NCBI GenBank assembly: GCA_934462775.1
Contig: CAKSIR010000082.1
Location: forward strand, 1 to 10,638
DNA: 10,638 bases
DNA from: an uncultured Ruminiclostridium sp.
GTDB lineage: Bacteria > Bacillota > Clostridia > Oscillospirales > Ruminococcaceae
Direction of reading: 5' to 3'
The translations under genes were made by a program, and so were the position numbers. How positions within the stretch are numbered: position 1 is the first letter of the stretch; the number at the start of each line of letters is the position of its first letter. Below the pieces are notes generated by a model. That model saw only the letters and a list, made by a program, of their open reading frames with translations, searched no databases and had not been told where the DNA came from. This document shows positions 1-5,801 of the stretch, one piece after another.

Positions 1-1
1 A

Positions 2-46
2 CCAAAGGCTCTGCCTTTGGAATCTGCAAGCCTTTGAAAAGGCTTG
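2..46. repeat. Two adjacent perfect hairpins at the left edge
   Basis: Two perfect 8-bp stem-loops lie back to back. The first pairs CCAAAGGC (2-9) with GCCTTTGG (13-20) around a 3-nt loop; the second pairs CAAGCCTT (27-34) with AAGGCTTG (39-46) around TGAA. Neither is followed by a clear T-run on the plus strand. The layout (arm, CTCTG-like loop, arm, GGAATC, second arm pair) reminds me of dispersed intergenic hairpin repeats in Ruminococcaceae, but that is from memory and unverified. The element may extend beyond the window. Confidence 0.45.
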
Positions 47-81
47 ACCTAAACTTTAAATTTGACTTTTTCAACAGACTG

Positions 82-113
82 AAGCCTCCCGCCAAAAACG
101 GGAGGCTTATTTT
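82..113 (+). terminator. Intrinsic terminator, best oriented for a plus-strand gene left of the window
   Basis: A perfect 10-bp GC-rich stem pairs AAGCCTCCCG (82-91) with CGGGAGGCTT (99-108) around the 7-nt loop CCAAAAA. It is followed on the plus strand by ATTTT (109-113). On the minus strand the stem is followed by CAGTCTGTTG, with no U-run, so it is a poor terminator for the DUF308 gene that ends at 112. It could still protect the 3' end of that convergent transcript. A plus-strand gene ending left of position 1 is therefore implied. Confidence 0.6.
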
Positions 114-756
114 ACTGTACGTCCTTATAATCTACATCGATTGCGCTGTTTTCAAGCTGAACCTTTTCAATCTCGTTATTTACGGCATTCATAACCTTTT
201 TGACTGCCATGGACAGGTAAATAATCGAGAACAAATCCCACACGCCGTTTACAAGGAACGCAATTCCGATAAACAGCATTAGCGTTTCAGCCGCGCCGAA
301 GGGATTTACCAGCGACAGCACGCCCAGTGCAATAACGATAACGGAGCCGATAAGCTCGACCAGCCAGAAGCGCGTTTTCAGCCGCATAAAATCAAAGGTG
401 TACTGCAATTTAAGTATACCGCTTATCAGCAGCACAATGCCTAAGCAAATTGAAATAATGCTTGCAACGAAAACGGGGTCAACAAGGAAAAATACGCCGA
501 ATCCGATAAACGCGGCGCCTTGCACCAATGCAAAGGAGCCGAAAATTTCGTGAACAGGGGAGGAAAAATAGTGGATAATCCTTATAACGCCCCAGATACA
601 CAGGATAACGCCCAGTGCCCAGCAGATAAACTCGCTTGCCTTGCCCGGATAAATAACCATAAGCAGGCCTAAAATTATAATTGCACAGTCGGCAAAAATC
701 AGCTCGCGCTTAATGCTTTTGGTGTTTTCGCCGATTTTTGGGTCAAGAAAACTCAT
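112..756 (-). CDS. DUF308 / HdeD-like six-helix membrane protein
   Basis: This 214-residue, strongly hydrophobic protein has about six predicted membrane helices, near residues 18-36, 42-63, 72-92, 95-116, 130-150 and 155-182. They are arranged as three helix pairs whose joints carry short Pro-containing turns (YPG near 36, VDP near 92, VNPFG near 150). That pseudo-repeat pattern is typical of the DUF308/HdeD family. Family members are inner-membrane proteins; E. coli HdeD is linked to acid resistance, but the biochemical role in Firmicutes is not known and I assign none. The hydrophilic tail (183-214) is probably cytoplasmic. The ATG at 756 is supported by AAGGTG at 763-768. A terminator hairpin sits immediately upstream, so expression may depend on readthrough from the GH94 gene or on a weak promoter at 837-866. 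Confidence 0.8.
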   Translation of the reverse strand: MSFLDPKIGENTKSIKRELIFADCAIIILGLLMVIYPGKASEFICWALGVILCIWGVIRIIHYFSSPVHEIFGSFALVQGAAFIGFGVFFLVDPVFVASIISICLGIVLLISGILKLQYTFDFMRLKTRFWLVELIGSVIVIALGVLSLVNPFGAAETLMLFIGIAFLVNGVWDLFSIIYLSMAVKKVMNAVNNEIEKVQLENSAIDVDYKDVQ

Positions 757-772
757 AACCTATCACCTTTCT

Positions 773-809
773 AAAAATTTTGTCCGCAGAGAATTCCCTG
801 CGGACAAAA
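773..809 (-). terminator. Terminator after the GH94 gene, directly upstream of the DUF308 ribosome binding site
   Basis: On the minus strand, TTTTGTCCGCAG (809-798) pairs perfectly over 12 bp with CTGCGGACAAAA (789-778) around an 8-nt loop. TTTTT follows at 777-773. It lies about 60 nt downstream of the GH94 stop and fits a factor-independent terminator. The ribosome binding site of the next gene starts within about 5 nt of the T-run, leaving no room for a promoter after it. The hairpin could therefore also act as a leader attenuator or set the ratio of the two products. Confidence 0.75.
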
Positions 810-836
810 TGATTTAACCAACGTTTTGTACCGCTG

Positions 837-866
837 ATTTTATTATTGACTTAAATCAGGACTTAA
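837..866 (-). promoter_or_regulatory. Weak candidate promoter for the DUF308 gene, upstream of the terminator hairpin
   Basis: On the minus strand, TTAAGT (866-861) and TAAAAT (842-837) are 18 nt apart, between the GH94 stop and the terminator. The -10 matches 5 of 6 consensus positions, but the -35 matches only about 3 of 6. If used, transcription would start near 830 and the terminator hairpin would lie in the 5' leader of the DUF308 mRNA. The surroundings are AT-rich, so a chance match is quite possible. Confidence 0.25.
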
Positions 867-867
867 C

Positions 868-3249
868 TCAGAGTTCGATAACTACTTCGTTTACGTCCTT
901 GAGGATTTCAGCAAGGATAAGCTTGCCGTCAAGCTTTTCGCCGTTTACTGTAACAGTCTTAACGCCGTGCTGTGAACCGTTAGGATTCTTTACTGTAACG
1001 TTAAGAGTCTTACCGCGGAATACCTTTGTGAATGTGTATTCCTTCCATTCTGACGGAATAGACGGATCGATTACGATACCCTTTGTTTCAGGCTTAAGAC
1101 CGAGGATACCCTCTGTTGTACCAACCATAACGGTTGAAGCTGTACCTGTGAGCCAGTGAACGTGCGCGCGGCCTGCAAACGGGCTGTCCTTGCCTTCAAC
1201 GAACTGACCGTAAACGTACGGTTCCAGAACTCTGTGTTCTGCGTTGTTGTTGTAGGTTGCAGGAGCGGCTTCCTTCCAGTACTTGTACGCTCTGTCACCG
1301 TGTCCTAAGAGGGATTCGGCAAGAATGAGCCAGCCCTGAGGCTGTGAGAAGATACCTGCGTTTTCCTTTGTGCAGGCGTTGAAGCACATCATAAGAGCGC
1401 CGTCAAAGCCGTACTCCTTGTAAGGCGGATACATAACCATTGCGCCGTATGGAGTGTTAAGCTCTCTCTCAACGCTGTTCATAGCCTTTTCAGCCTGTTC
1501 CTCGCTTGCAAAGCCGGAAATAACCGACCATGACTGCGGGTTGAGCCACATTGAAGCCTCAGGATCGGTTCTCTGACCGATAACCGTGCCGTCCTCCTTG
1601 TAGCCTCTGATCCATCTGTCCTCGTTCCAGCAAGCGTCCAGAATCTTGTCCAGCTTAGCCTTGATTTCATCGAGGTACTTGATGTAGTCTGTATCGTTCT
1701 TTTCAACTGCGTAGGTGCGTAAAATCTTGATTGCATATACAAGCTGGAATGCAACGAATGTGGATTCGCCCTTCTTGCCAAGACGTAAACAGTCGTTCCA
1801 GTCAGCGTGTAAGCCGGCAGGCATACCGTGGTTGCCGAGGTTGTTCATTGAGAAGTCGATGGCTCTCTTTAAGTGGTCGTAAACGGTACCCTTTTCGCCG
1901 TTGTTAGCGTAGTAGATTTCCTCGTCAAGGAATGCGGAGTTGCCGCTTTCGGAAATGTACTTGTAAACTGTCGGGAACAGCCATAATGCGTCGTCTGCAC
2001 GGTAGCTCGGATGACCTGTTTCCTTAACGTATTCAGGATCGTCAGGCGTGTTTTCGTGACCTGCGTTGTGGGTGTACTTAACAAGCGGCAGACCTGCGCC
2101 GTTTGTAACCTGCGCGGAAAGCATGAACTTGATCTGCTCGTAAGCCATTTCAGGAGCAAGGTGGATAATACCCTGAATATCCTGTACTGTGTCGCGGTAG
2201 CCGAAGCCGTTGCGCAGACCGCAGTACTGGAACGAAGCGGCTCTTGACCATGTAAATGTAATGAAGCAGTTGTATGCGTTCCAGACGTTTACCATGTTGT
2301 TGAAGTCCTCGTCAGGTGTGTGTACCTGTAAGGTGTTCAGCTTGCTGTGCCAGTAGTTCTTCAGCTCTGCAAGCTCCTTGTCAACAACGGAAGCGTCTTC
2401 GTACTTAGCGATGATTTCCTTTGCAACGTTTTCAGGCTTCTGACCGAGAACGTAAACGAGCGTCTTTGATTCGCCCGGCTTTAACGTAAGGTCGGACTGT
2501 AAAGCGCCGCAGGAGTTTGTGTTGTAGTTAAGGTCGTTGCCAAGACCTTCGGAAATTCCGACAGGGTTAGCGTAGCTGTGGTAGCAGCCAACGAACTTGT
2601 CGCGGTCGCCGCAGTACTTGTTTACCTTAGCGCCTGCAACGCCTAAGAAACGTTCGTTGTTAGGGTTCTTGAAAATCTCGTTCTGCTTCTGGAGAATGAA
2701 GTTGTCCTTGAAGTATGTGCGTGTGATGAACAGCGTGTACTGAAGGTTTACCTGATCCTGTTCGTAGTTGTTGTCGTTTACAAATTCGCAGTAGCCTGTA
2801 ACGCTGAGCTTTCTTTCAACGCTGTCGTTGTTTGTTATAGTAGCTCTCCATACCTCATATGTAGCGTCCTTTGGAACGTAATAGAGAACAGAGGACTTGA
2901 TTCCTGTGTATTCGGAAGTGATTTCTGTGTAAGCAGTACCGTGGCGGCATTCGCTCTTGAACTTGTCAAGCGGCTTGCATACAGGCGCCCATGACGCAGA
3001 CCAGAAATCGTTTGTTTCAGCGTCCTTAATGTAAACGTATCTGCCCGGCTGATCTGTCGGAACAGAGTTGAAGCGGTAGCGGATAACACGGCCGTTGGCG
3101 CCGGATTTTACGAAGCTGTAACCGCCTGCGTTGTTGGAAATGATTGCACCGTATTCAGGTGAACCGAGATAGTTTGCCCATGCCGACGGAGTGTCAGGAC
3201 GGGTGATGACATACTCTTTATTTTTTTCGTCAAAATAACCGTAGTTCAT
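868..3249 (-). CDS. Cellobiose phosphorylase (glycoside hydrolase family 94)
   Basis: This 793-residue protein is the usual length for GH94 cellobiose phosphorylases (about 800; cellodextrin phosphorylases are nearer 1000). The reaction is cellobiose + phosphate giving glucose-1-phosphate + glucose, in the cytoplasm. No signal peptide is present. The N-terminus (YGYFD, then ITRPDTPSAWANYLGS, NNAGGYSF) matches the family. The N-terminal beta-sandwich should span roughly residues 1-270, then an (alpha/alpha)6 barrel to about 720 and a small C-terminal beta domain. The conserved HADWND motif (Asp483/Asp486) contains the expected general acid; HVHWLTGTAS (696-705) lies in the conserved C-terminal barrel segment that helps bind phosphate. 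The ATG at 3249 follows a perfect AGGAGG (3263-3258), 8 nt away. A promoter with a cre-like operator lies upstream. Specificity for cellobiose over other GH94 substrates is inferred from length and overall likeness to Ruminococcus-type enzymes. Confidence 0.9.
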   Translation of the reverse strand: MNYGYFDEKNKEYVITRPDTPSAWANYLGSPEYGAIISNNAGGYSFVKSGANGRVIRYRFNSVPTDQPGRYVYIKDAETNDFWSASWAPVCKPLDKFKSECRHGTAYTEITSEYTGIKSSVLYYVPKDATYEVWRATITNNDSVERKLSVTGYCEFVNDNNYEQDQVNLQYTLFITRTYFKDNFILQKQNEIFKNPNNERFLGVAGAKVNKYCGDRDKFVGCYHSYANPVGISEGLGNDLNYNTNSCGALQSDLTLKPGESKTLVYVLGQKPENVAKEIIAKYEDASVVDKELAELKNYWHSKLNTLQVHTPDEDFNNMVNVWNAYNCFITFTWSRAASFQYCGLRNGFGYRDTVQDIQGIIHLAPEMAYEQIKFMLSAQVTNGAGLPLVKYTHNAGHENTPDDPEYVKETGHPSYRADDALWLFPTVYKYISESGNSAFLDEEIYYANNGEKGTVYDHLKRAIDFSMNNLGNHGMPAGLHADWNDCLRLGKKGESTFVAFQLVYAIKILRTYAVEKNDTDYIKYLDEIKAKLDKILDACWNEDRWIRGYKEDGTVIGQRTDPEASMWLNPQSWSVISGFASEEQAEKAMNSVERELNTPYGAMVMYPPYKEYGFDGALMMCFNACTKENAGIFSQPQGWLILAESLLGHGDRAYKYWKEAAPATYNNNAEHRVLEPYVYGQFVEGKDSPFAGRAHVHWLTGTASTVMVGTTEGILGLKPETKGIVIDPSIPSEWKEYTFTKVFRGKTLNVTVKNPNGSQHGVKTVTVNGEKLDGKLILAEILKDVNEVVIEL

Positions 3250-3327
3250 TGGTATTTCCTCCTGGTATTTATTGCGGTAAAGCGGAAATAATCACGCTGT
3301 ATCGCTTGTTTCCTTTGTGATAATACA

Positions 3328-3355
3328 ATTATAACATAAATCGATTACAAAACAA
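3328..3355 (-). promoter_or_regulatory. Promoter of the cellobiose phosphorylase gene
   Basis: On the minus strand, TTGTTT (3355-3350) and a perfect TATAAT (3333-3328) are separated by 16 nt. The expected transcription start is near 3320, giving a leader of roughly 70 nt before the ATG at 3249. The spacer carries a near-palindromic operator-like sequence, so the promoter may be repressible. Confidence 0.65.
3336..3349 (-). promoter_or_regulatory. cre-like / LacI-family operator inside the GH94 promoter
   Basis: On the minus strand the sequence TGTAATCGATTTAT lies entirely between the -35 and -10 elements. It is an imperfect palindrome centred on CG (core AATCGATT) and matches about 11 of 14 positions of the CcpA catabolite-responsive element TGWAARCGYTWWCW. 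The central CG is typical of LacI-family operators in general. A repressor bound here would block RNA polymerase, which fits control of a disaccharide-use gene by glucose or by a dedicated sugar-responsive repressor. The binding protein is not in the window. Confidence 0.45.
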
Positions 3356-3435
3356 GGGCGGCATTTTAACCAAAGATTTTTGCCGATATTTGTGCAATAA
3401 TACCTAAAGGCAAATTTGCAGAATATTTACACTTT

Positions 3436-3463
3436 TTTAAAAGAACAATTGTACTCTTTTAAA
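3436..3463. repeat. 28-bp dyad upstream of the MBL operon promoter
   Basis: The 9-bp arms TTTAAAAGA (3436-3444) and TCTTTTAAA (3455-3463) are perfect inverted repeats separated by 10 nt. The spacer itself contains the palindrome ACAATTGT (3445-3452). The dyad ends 2 nt before the -35 hexamer of the downstream promoter, the usual place for an activator site or an operator. The arms are AT-only apart from one base, so some symmetry could be chance. Confidence 0.4.
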
Positions 3464-3464
3464 G

Positions 3465-3493
3465 TTGCAAATAAGTCTGTTTAGTGCTATAAT
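3465..3493 (+). promoter_or_regulatory. Near-consensus promoter of the MBL-TrkA operon
   Basis: TTGCAA (3465-3470) and TATAAT (3488-3493) are spaced by 17 nt, a near-ideal vegetative sigma factor promoter. Transcription would begin near 3500, about 42 nt before the ATG at 3543. A second TATAAT at 3500-3505 has no good -35. Confidence 0.75.
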
Positions 3494-3542
3494 AAGAATT
3501 ATAATCAGTTGACTGCGCCCAATCGGCGGGAAAGGAACGTAA

Positions 3543-4391
3543 ATGCGCATAGTTTCATTGATTGAAAATACATCTTCAACCGAAAAGCTCCGTGCAGAAC
3601 ACGGTCTTTCCTTATATATAGAGCATAACGGCGAAAAAATTCTCATGGACACAGGCGCGGGAAGCGCCTTTATGGACAACGCCAAGCGTATGGGAATTGA
3701 CTTGTCGGAGGTAAAAAAGGTTGTGATTTCCCATAATCACAACGACCATACGGGAGGGCTTGAAGCCTTTCTCAAGCGCAGGCGCGACGCTGTTGTGTAT
3801 GCAAAAAAAGCCGCGCTTGGCGATTTCTGCTGTAAGGCGGGACTCATCACCGTTTCCATCAGTCAGATAAAGCAGATTTACAAGCACTATCCCGACAATT
3901 TCGTTTTCTACAACAAATTCACGCAGATCACAAAGGGCTTTTACATGGTGTCCAACGAGGTTATGGATAAATCCATGTACTGTCAGGCAAAACAGCTCTG
4001 CATGAAGCGCGACGGCAAGCTTGTGCGCGATGAGTTCGAGCATGAAGCCTTTGCGGTGGTTTTCCCGAACGACGACGAGCGTAAGGGCTGCGTGATTATT
4101 TCAAGTTGTTCCCACTGCGGCATTGTGAACATTCTGAACACAGTGCGCAGCCTTTGGAAGGACGTTCCCATTTTGGCGGTAATCGGCGGATTCCACTTTA
4201 TGGGCAGCTCTGTGAAAAATCTTTGCTGCACTGCGGATTTTGTACAGAAAACCGCGCAGGATATTGCAAAAATGGATATAGGCAGCATTTACACCTGCCA
4301 CTGCACGGGACTTAAGGGATACGAGCTGCTGAAGAGCAGCCTTAAGGACCAGATTCAATATTTTCAGACAGGGGAGGAGCTGTTGTTTTGA
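3543..4391 (+). CDS. Metallo-beta-lactamase-fold hydrolase, HCTG-motif subfamily
   Basis: This 282-residue soluble protein has the metallo-beta-lactamase metal signature HNHNDH at residues 64-69 (His64, His66, Asp68, His69). Further candidate ligands are His191 (SCSHCG), His218 (GGFHFMG) and His253 (YTCHCTG). The HCTG ending and N-terminal SLIENTSS resemble the subfamily often labelled 7,8-dihydropterin-6-methyl-4-(beta-D-ribofuranosyl)aminobenzene-5'-phosphate synthase. That label comes from a methanopterin-related enzyme and is unlikely to describe the role here; the true substrate is unknown. There is no signal peptide, so it should act in the cytoplasm with a two-metal centre. The ATG at 3543 is preceded by AAAGGA (3531-3536). 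Its stop codon overlaps the start of the first TrkA gene by 4 nt, so the two are probably translationally coupled. Confidence 0.8.
   Translation: MRIVSLIENTSSTEKLRAEHGLSLYIEHNGEKILMDTGAGSAFMDNAKRMGIDLSEVKKVVISHNHNDHTGGLEAFLKRRRDAVVYAKKAALGDFCCKAGLITVSISQIKQIYKHYPDNFVFYNKFTQITKGFYMVSNEVMDKSMYCQAKQLCMKRDGKLVRDEFEHEAFAVVFPNDDERKGCVIISSCSHCGIVNILNTVRSLWKDVPILAVIGGFHFMGSSVKNLCCTADFVQKTAQDIAKMDIGSIYTCHCTGLKGYELLKSSLKDQIQYFQTGEELLF
4371..4390 (+). promoter_or_regulatory. Ribosome binding site and TTG start at the MBL-TrkA overlap
   Basis: GGGGAGG (4371-4377), inside the end of the MBL coding sequence, lies 10 nt before the TTG start at 4388. The overlap TTGA holds both the TTG start of the TrkA gene and the TGA stop (4389-4391) of the MBL gene, a classic coupling arrangement. 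The TTG is chosen because the Rossmann strand MNILVIGCG begins exactly there and no ATG lies near. Confidence 0.7.
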
Positions 4392-5008
4392 ATATACTTG
4401 TTATCGGCTGCGGCAGAGTCGGAGCAAATCTTGCCGCCGAGCTTTCAAAAAGAGGTCACGACGTATCGGTTCTTGCGCGGACACAGGCTGAGCTTGACAA
4501 TCTTTCGGACGATTACGGCGGAATTTCGTTTACGGGAGTTCCCTTTGACAACGATAACCTTATGCAGGCGGGAATCGCAAGCTGCGACGCGGTTTGCGCA
4601 GTTACCAACGATGATGATATAAATATAATGGTTGCGCAGCTTGCCCAGGAGATTTACAGGATACCTACGGTTATAACCCGTATTCTCGACCCTCAGAAGG
4701 AGGATATTTACACGGCGTTCGGGCTTAAATCCGTTTGCCCGACCAAGCTTACGATTGACGCGCTGATCACGTCCCTTGACGAGTTTGACGATGAAAAATA
4801 CCTTCAGTACGGCAGCCACACGCTGAAATTCTTTACAACGAAGCTGCCAAAGGACTTTGTGGGTCAGCGAATACTTGACATCGAGTTTGAGGACAACGAA
4901 ATTCTGTACGCAATCATTCATGCTGACGGAACAATCAAGCTGGTGAACAACTACAACGTTATTCTTCAGGACGGAGATACGCTGGTATTCTCCAAGGTAG
5001 TGGATTAA
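4388..5008 (+). CDS. TrkA/KtrA-type K+ channel regulator, first of a tandem pair
   Basis: This 206-residue protein has one RCK unit: a TrkA-N Rossmann domain (residues 1 to about 130) and a TrkA-C domain (about 140-206). Such proteins form rings on the cytoplasmic face of TrkH/KtrB K+ transporters and gate them on binding NAD(H), ATP/ADP or c-di-AMP. The dinucleotide glycine motif GCGRVG is at 7-12. The acidic residue that normally ends strand beta-2 and holds the adenosine ribose of NAD is absent: VSVLAR places Ala30-Arg31 there. This suggests a different nucleotide or a regulatory-only subunit. It starts with TTG, overlaps the MBL gene by 4 nt, and ends 10 nt before the second TrkA gene. 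No TrkH/KtrB membrane partner is in the window. Confidence 0.85.
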   Translation: MNILVIGCGRVGANLAAELSKRGHDVSVLARTQAELDNLSDDYGGISFTGVPFDNDNLMQAGIASCDAVCAVTNDDDINIMVAQLAQEIYRIPTVITRILDPQKEDIYTAFGLKSVCPTKLTIDALITSLDEFDDEKYLQYGSHTLKFFTTKLPKDFVGQRILDIEFEDNEILYAIIHADGTIKLVNNYNVILQDGDTLVFSKVVD

Positions 5009-5018
5009 AGGAGCAACT

Positions 5019-5687
5019 ATGTCAACTAAAGCGATAATTATAGGCGGCGGCAAAATCGGCTACTACCTTACAAAAACACTTTCGGAAAACGACTACGACC
5101 TTTCTCTTGTAGAGGCTGACAAGGAGATAAGCAAGCAGGTTGCAAACACTCTCGACGCAACGGTCGTATGGGGGGACGGCACAAGCGCCACAACCCTTGA
5201 AAAAGCTGGAGTAAAGAACTGCGACGCGGTAATTGCGGTAACGGGCCGCGATGAATCCAACCTGATTATCTGTCAAATGGCGAAAAAGCTGTACAATGTT
5301 CCGAAAACCGTTGCAAAGGTCAACAACCCCAAGAACGTTGAAGCGCTAAAAAAGCTGGGCGTTGATATTGTGGTATCCGGTACGGAGCTTATTATCAGGC
5401 ATCTTGAGCACGAGGTCGACAACAGCCGCATCAAGGAGCTTATTCCGCTGAACGACGGCAAAGCGGCGGTGTTTGAGGTCAAGCTGCCGAGCGATTACGT
5501 TTACGACGGCAGAGAGCTGAGCGACATCAGGCTGCCTGACGGCTGCAACATTATTTCCATTCAAAGACGCGATGAATTTATCATTCCGCGAGGCAAAACC
5601 AAGCTGATGAGCGACGATATGTTGTTAATTGTATCTACAACAGGCGTTGCAAACGAGGTAAAAAGGGTGCTGAAACTTAAAAAATGA
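5019..5687 (+). CDS. TrkA/KtrA-type K+ channel regulator, second of a tandem pair
   Basis: This 222-residue single-RCK protein has a TrkA-N domain (residues 1 to about 135) with glycine motif GGGKIG at 9-14. The acidic residue expected for NAD binding is present (Glu32 in LSLVEAD). A TrkA-C domain follows (about 145-222). It would be a cytoplasmic gating subunit of a K+ transporter. Together with the preceding gene it resembles the two halves of E. coli TrkA, which has two RCK units in one chain, so a hetero-oligomeric ring is plausible. The ATG at 5019 follows AAAGGAG (5007-5013), and the 10-nt gap to the previous stop supports co-transcription. I see no GC-rich terminator after the stop, only a T-rich stretch at about 5700-5715, so operon mRNA may run toward the glucan phosphorylase gene. 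Confidence 0.88.
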   Translation: MSTKAIIIGGGKIGYYLTKTLSENDYDLSLVEADKEISKQVANTLDATVVWGDGTSATTLEKAGVKNCDAVIAVTGRDESNLIICQMAKKLYNVPKTVAKVNNPKNVEALKKLGVDIVVSGTELIIRHLEHEVDNSRIKELIPLNDGKAAVFEVKLPSDYVYDGRELSDIRLPDGCNIISIQRRDEFIIPRGKTKLMSDDMLLIVSTTGVANEVKRVLKLKK

Positions 5688-5716
5688 CGAAAATTCAATA
5701 ATTTTTAACTTTTTTC

Positions 5717-5745
5717 TTGAAATTGTTCCAATATATGTGTATAAT
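5717..5745 (+). promoter_or_regulatory. Promoter of the alpha-glucan phosphorylase gene
   Basis: TTGAAA (5717-5722) and TATAAT (5740-5745) are separated by exactly 17 nt. A start near 5752 would give a leader of about 50 nt before the ATG at 5802. I found no good cre-like site around it, so control would differ from that of the cellobiose phosphorylase gene. Confidence 0.75.
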
Positions 5746-5801
5746 ATAAGCTGAAAAAATATTTATAACGAAATTCACAGACATAAGGAAGGACGGAAAC
5801 T

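Larger units (their letters stand above)
3250..3542. promoter_or_regulatory. Divergent intergenic region between the GH94 gene and the MBL-TrkA operon
   Basis: This 293-bp AT-rich region separates divergent genes and holds one promoter in each direction (listed separately). Between them are a short palindrome GCAAATTTGC (3410-3419) and a longer 28-bp dyad (3436-3463). The 5' leader of the GH94 mRNA would be about 70 nt and that of the MBL mRNA about 40 nt. I see no riboswitch-like fold, tRNA-like structure or short coding sequence here. Confidence 0.7.

Noticed and set aside
34..282. Plus-strand open frame of 82 codons at the left edge
   Set aside because: It runs through the terminator hairpin and then antisense to the DUF308 membrane protein, whose helices are clear.
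3612..4043. Minus-strand open frame of 143 codons inside the MBL gene
   Set aside because: It is antisense to the metal-binding motifs of the MBL protein and is best explained as a shadow.
4445..5053. Minus-strand open frame of 202 codons across the first TrkA gene
   Set aside because: It lies opposite a clear TrkA reading frame and has no recognisable family motif.
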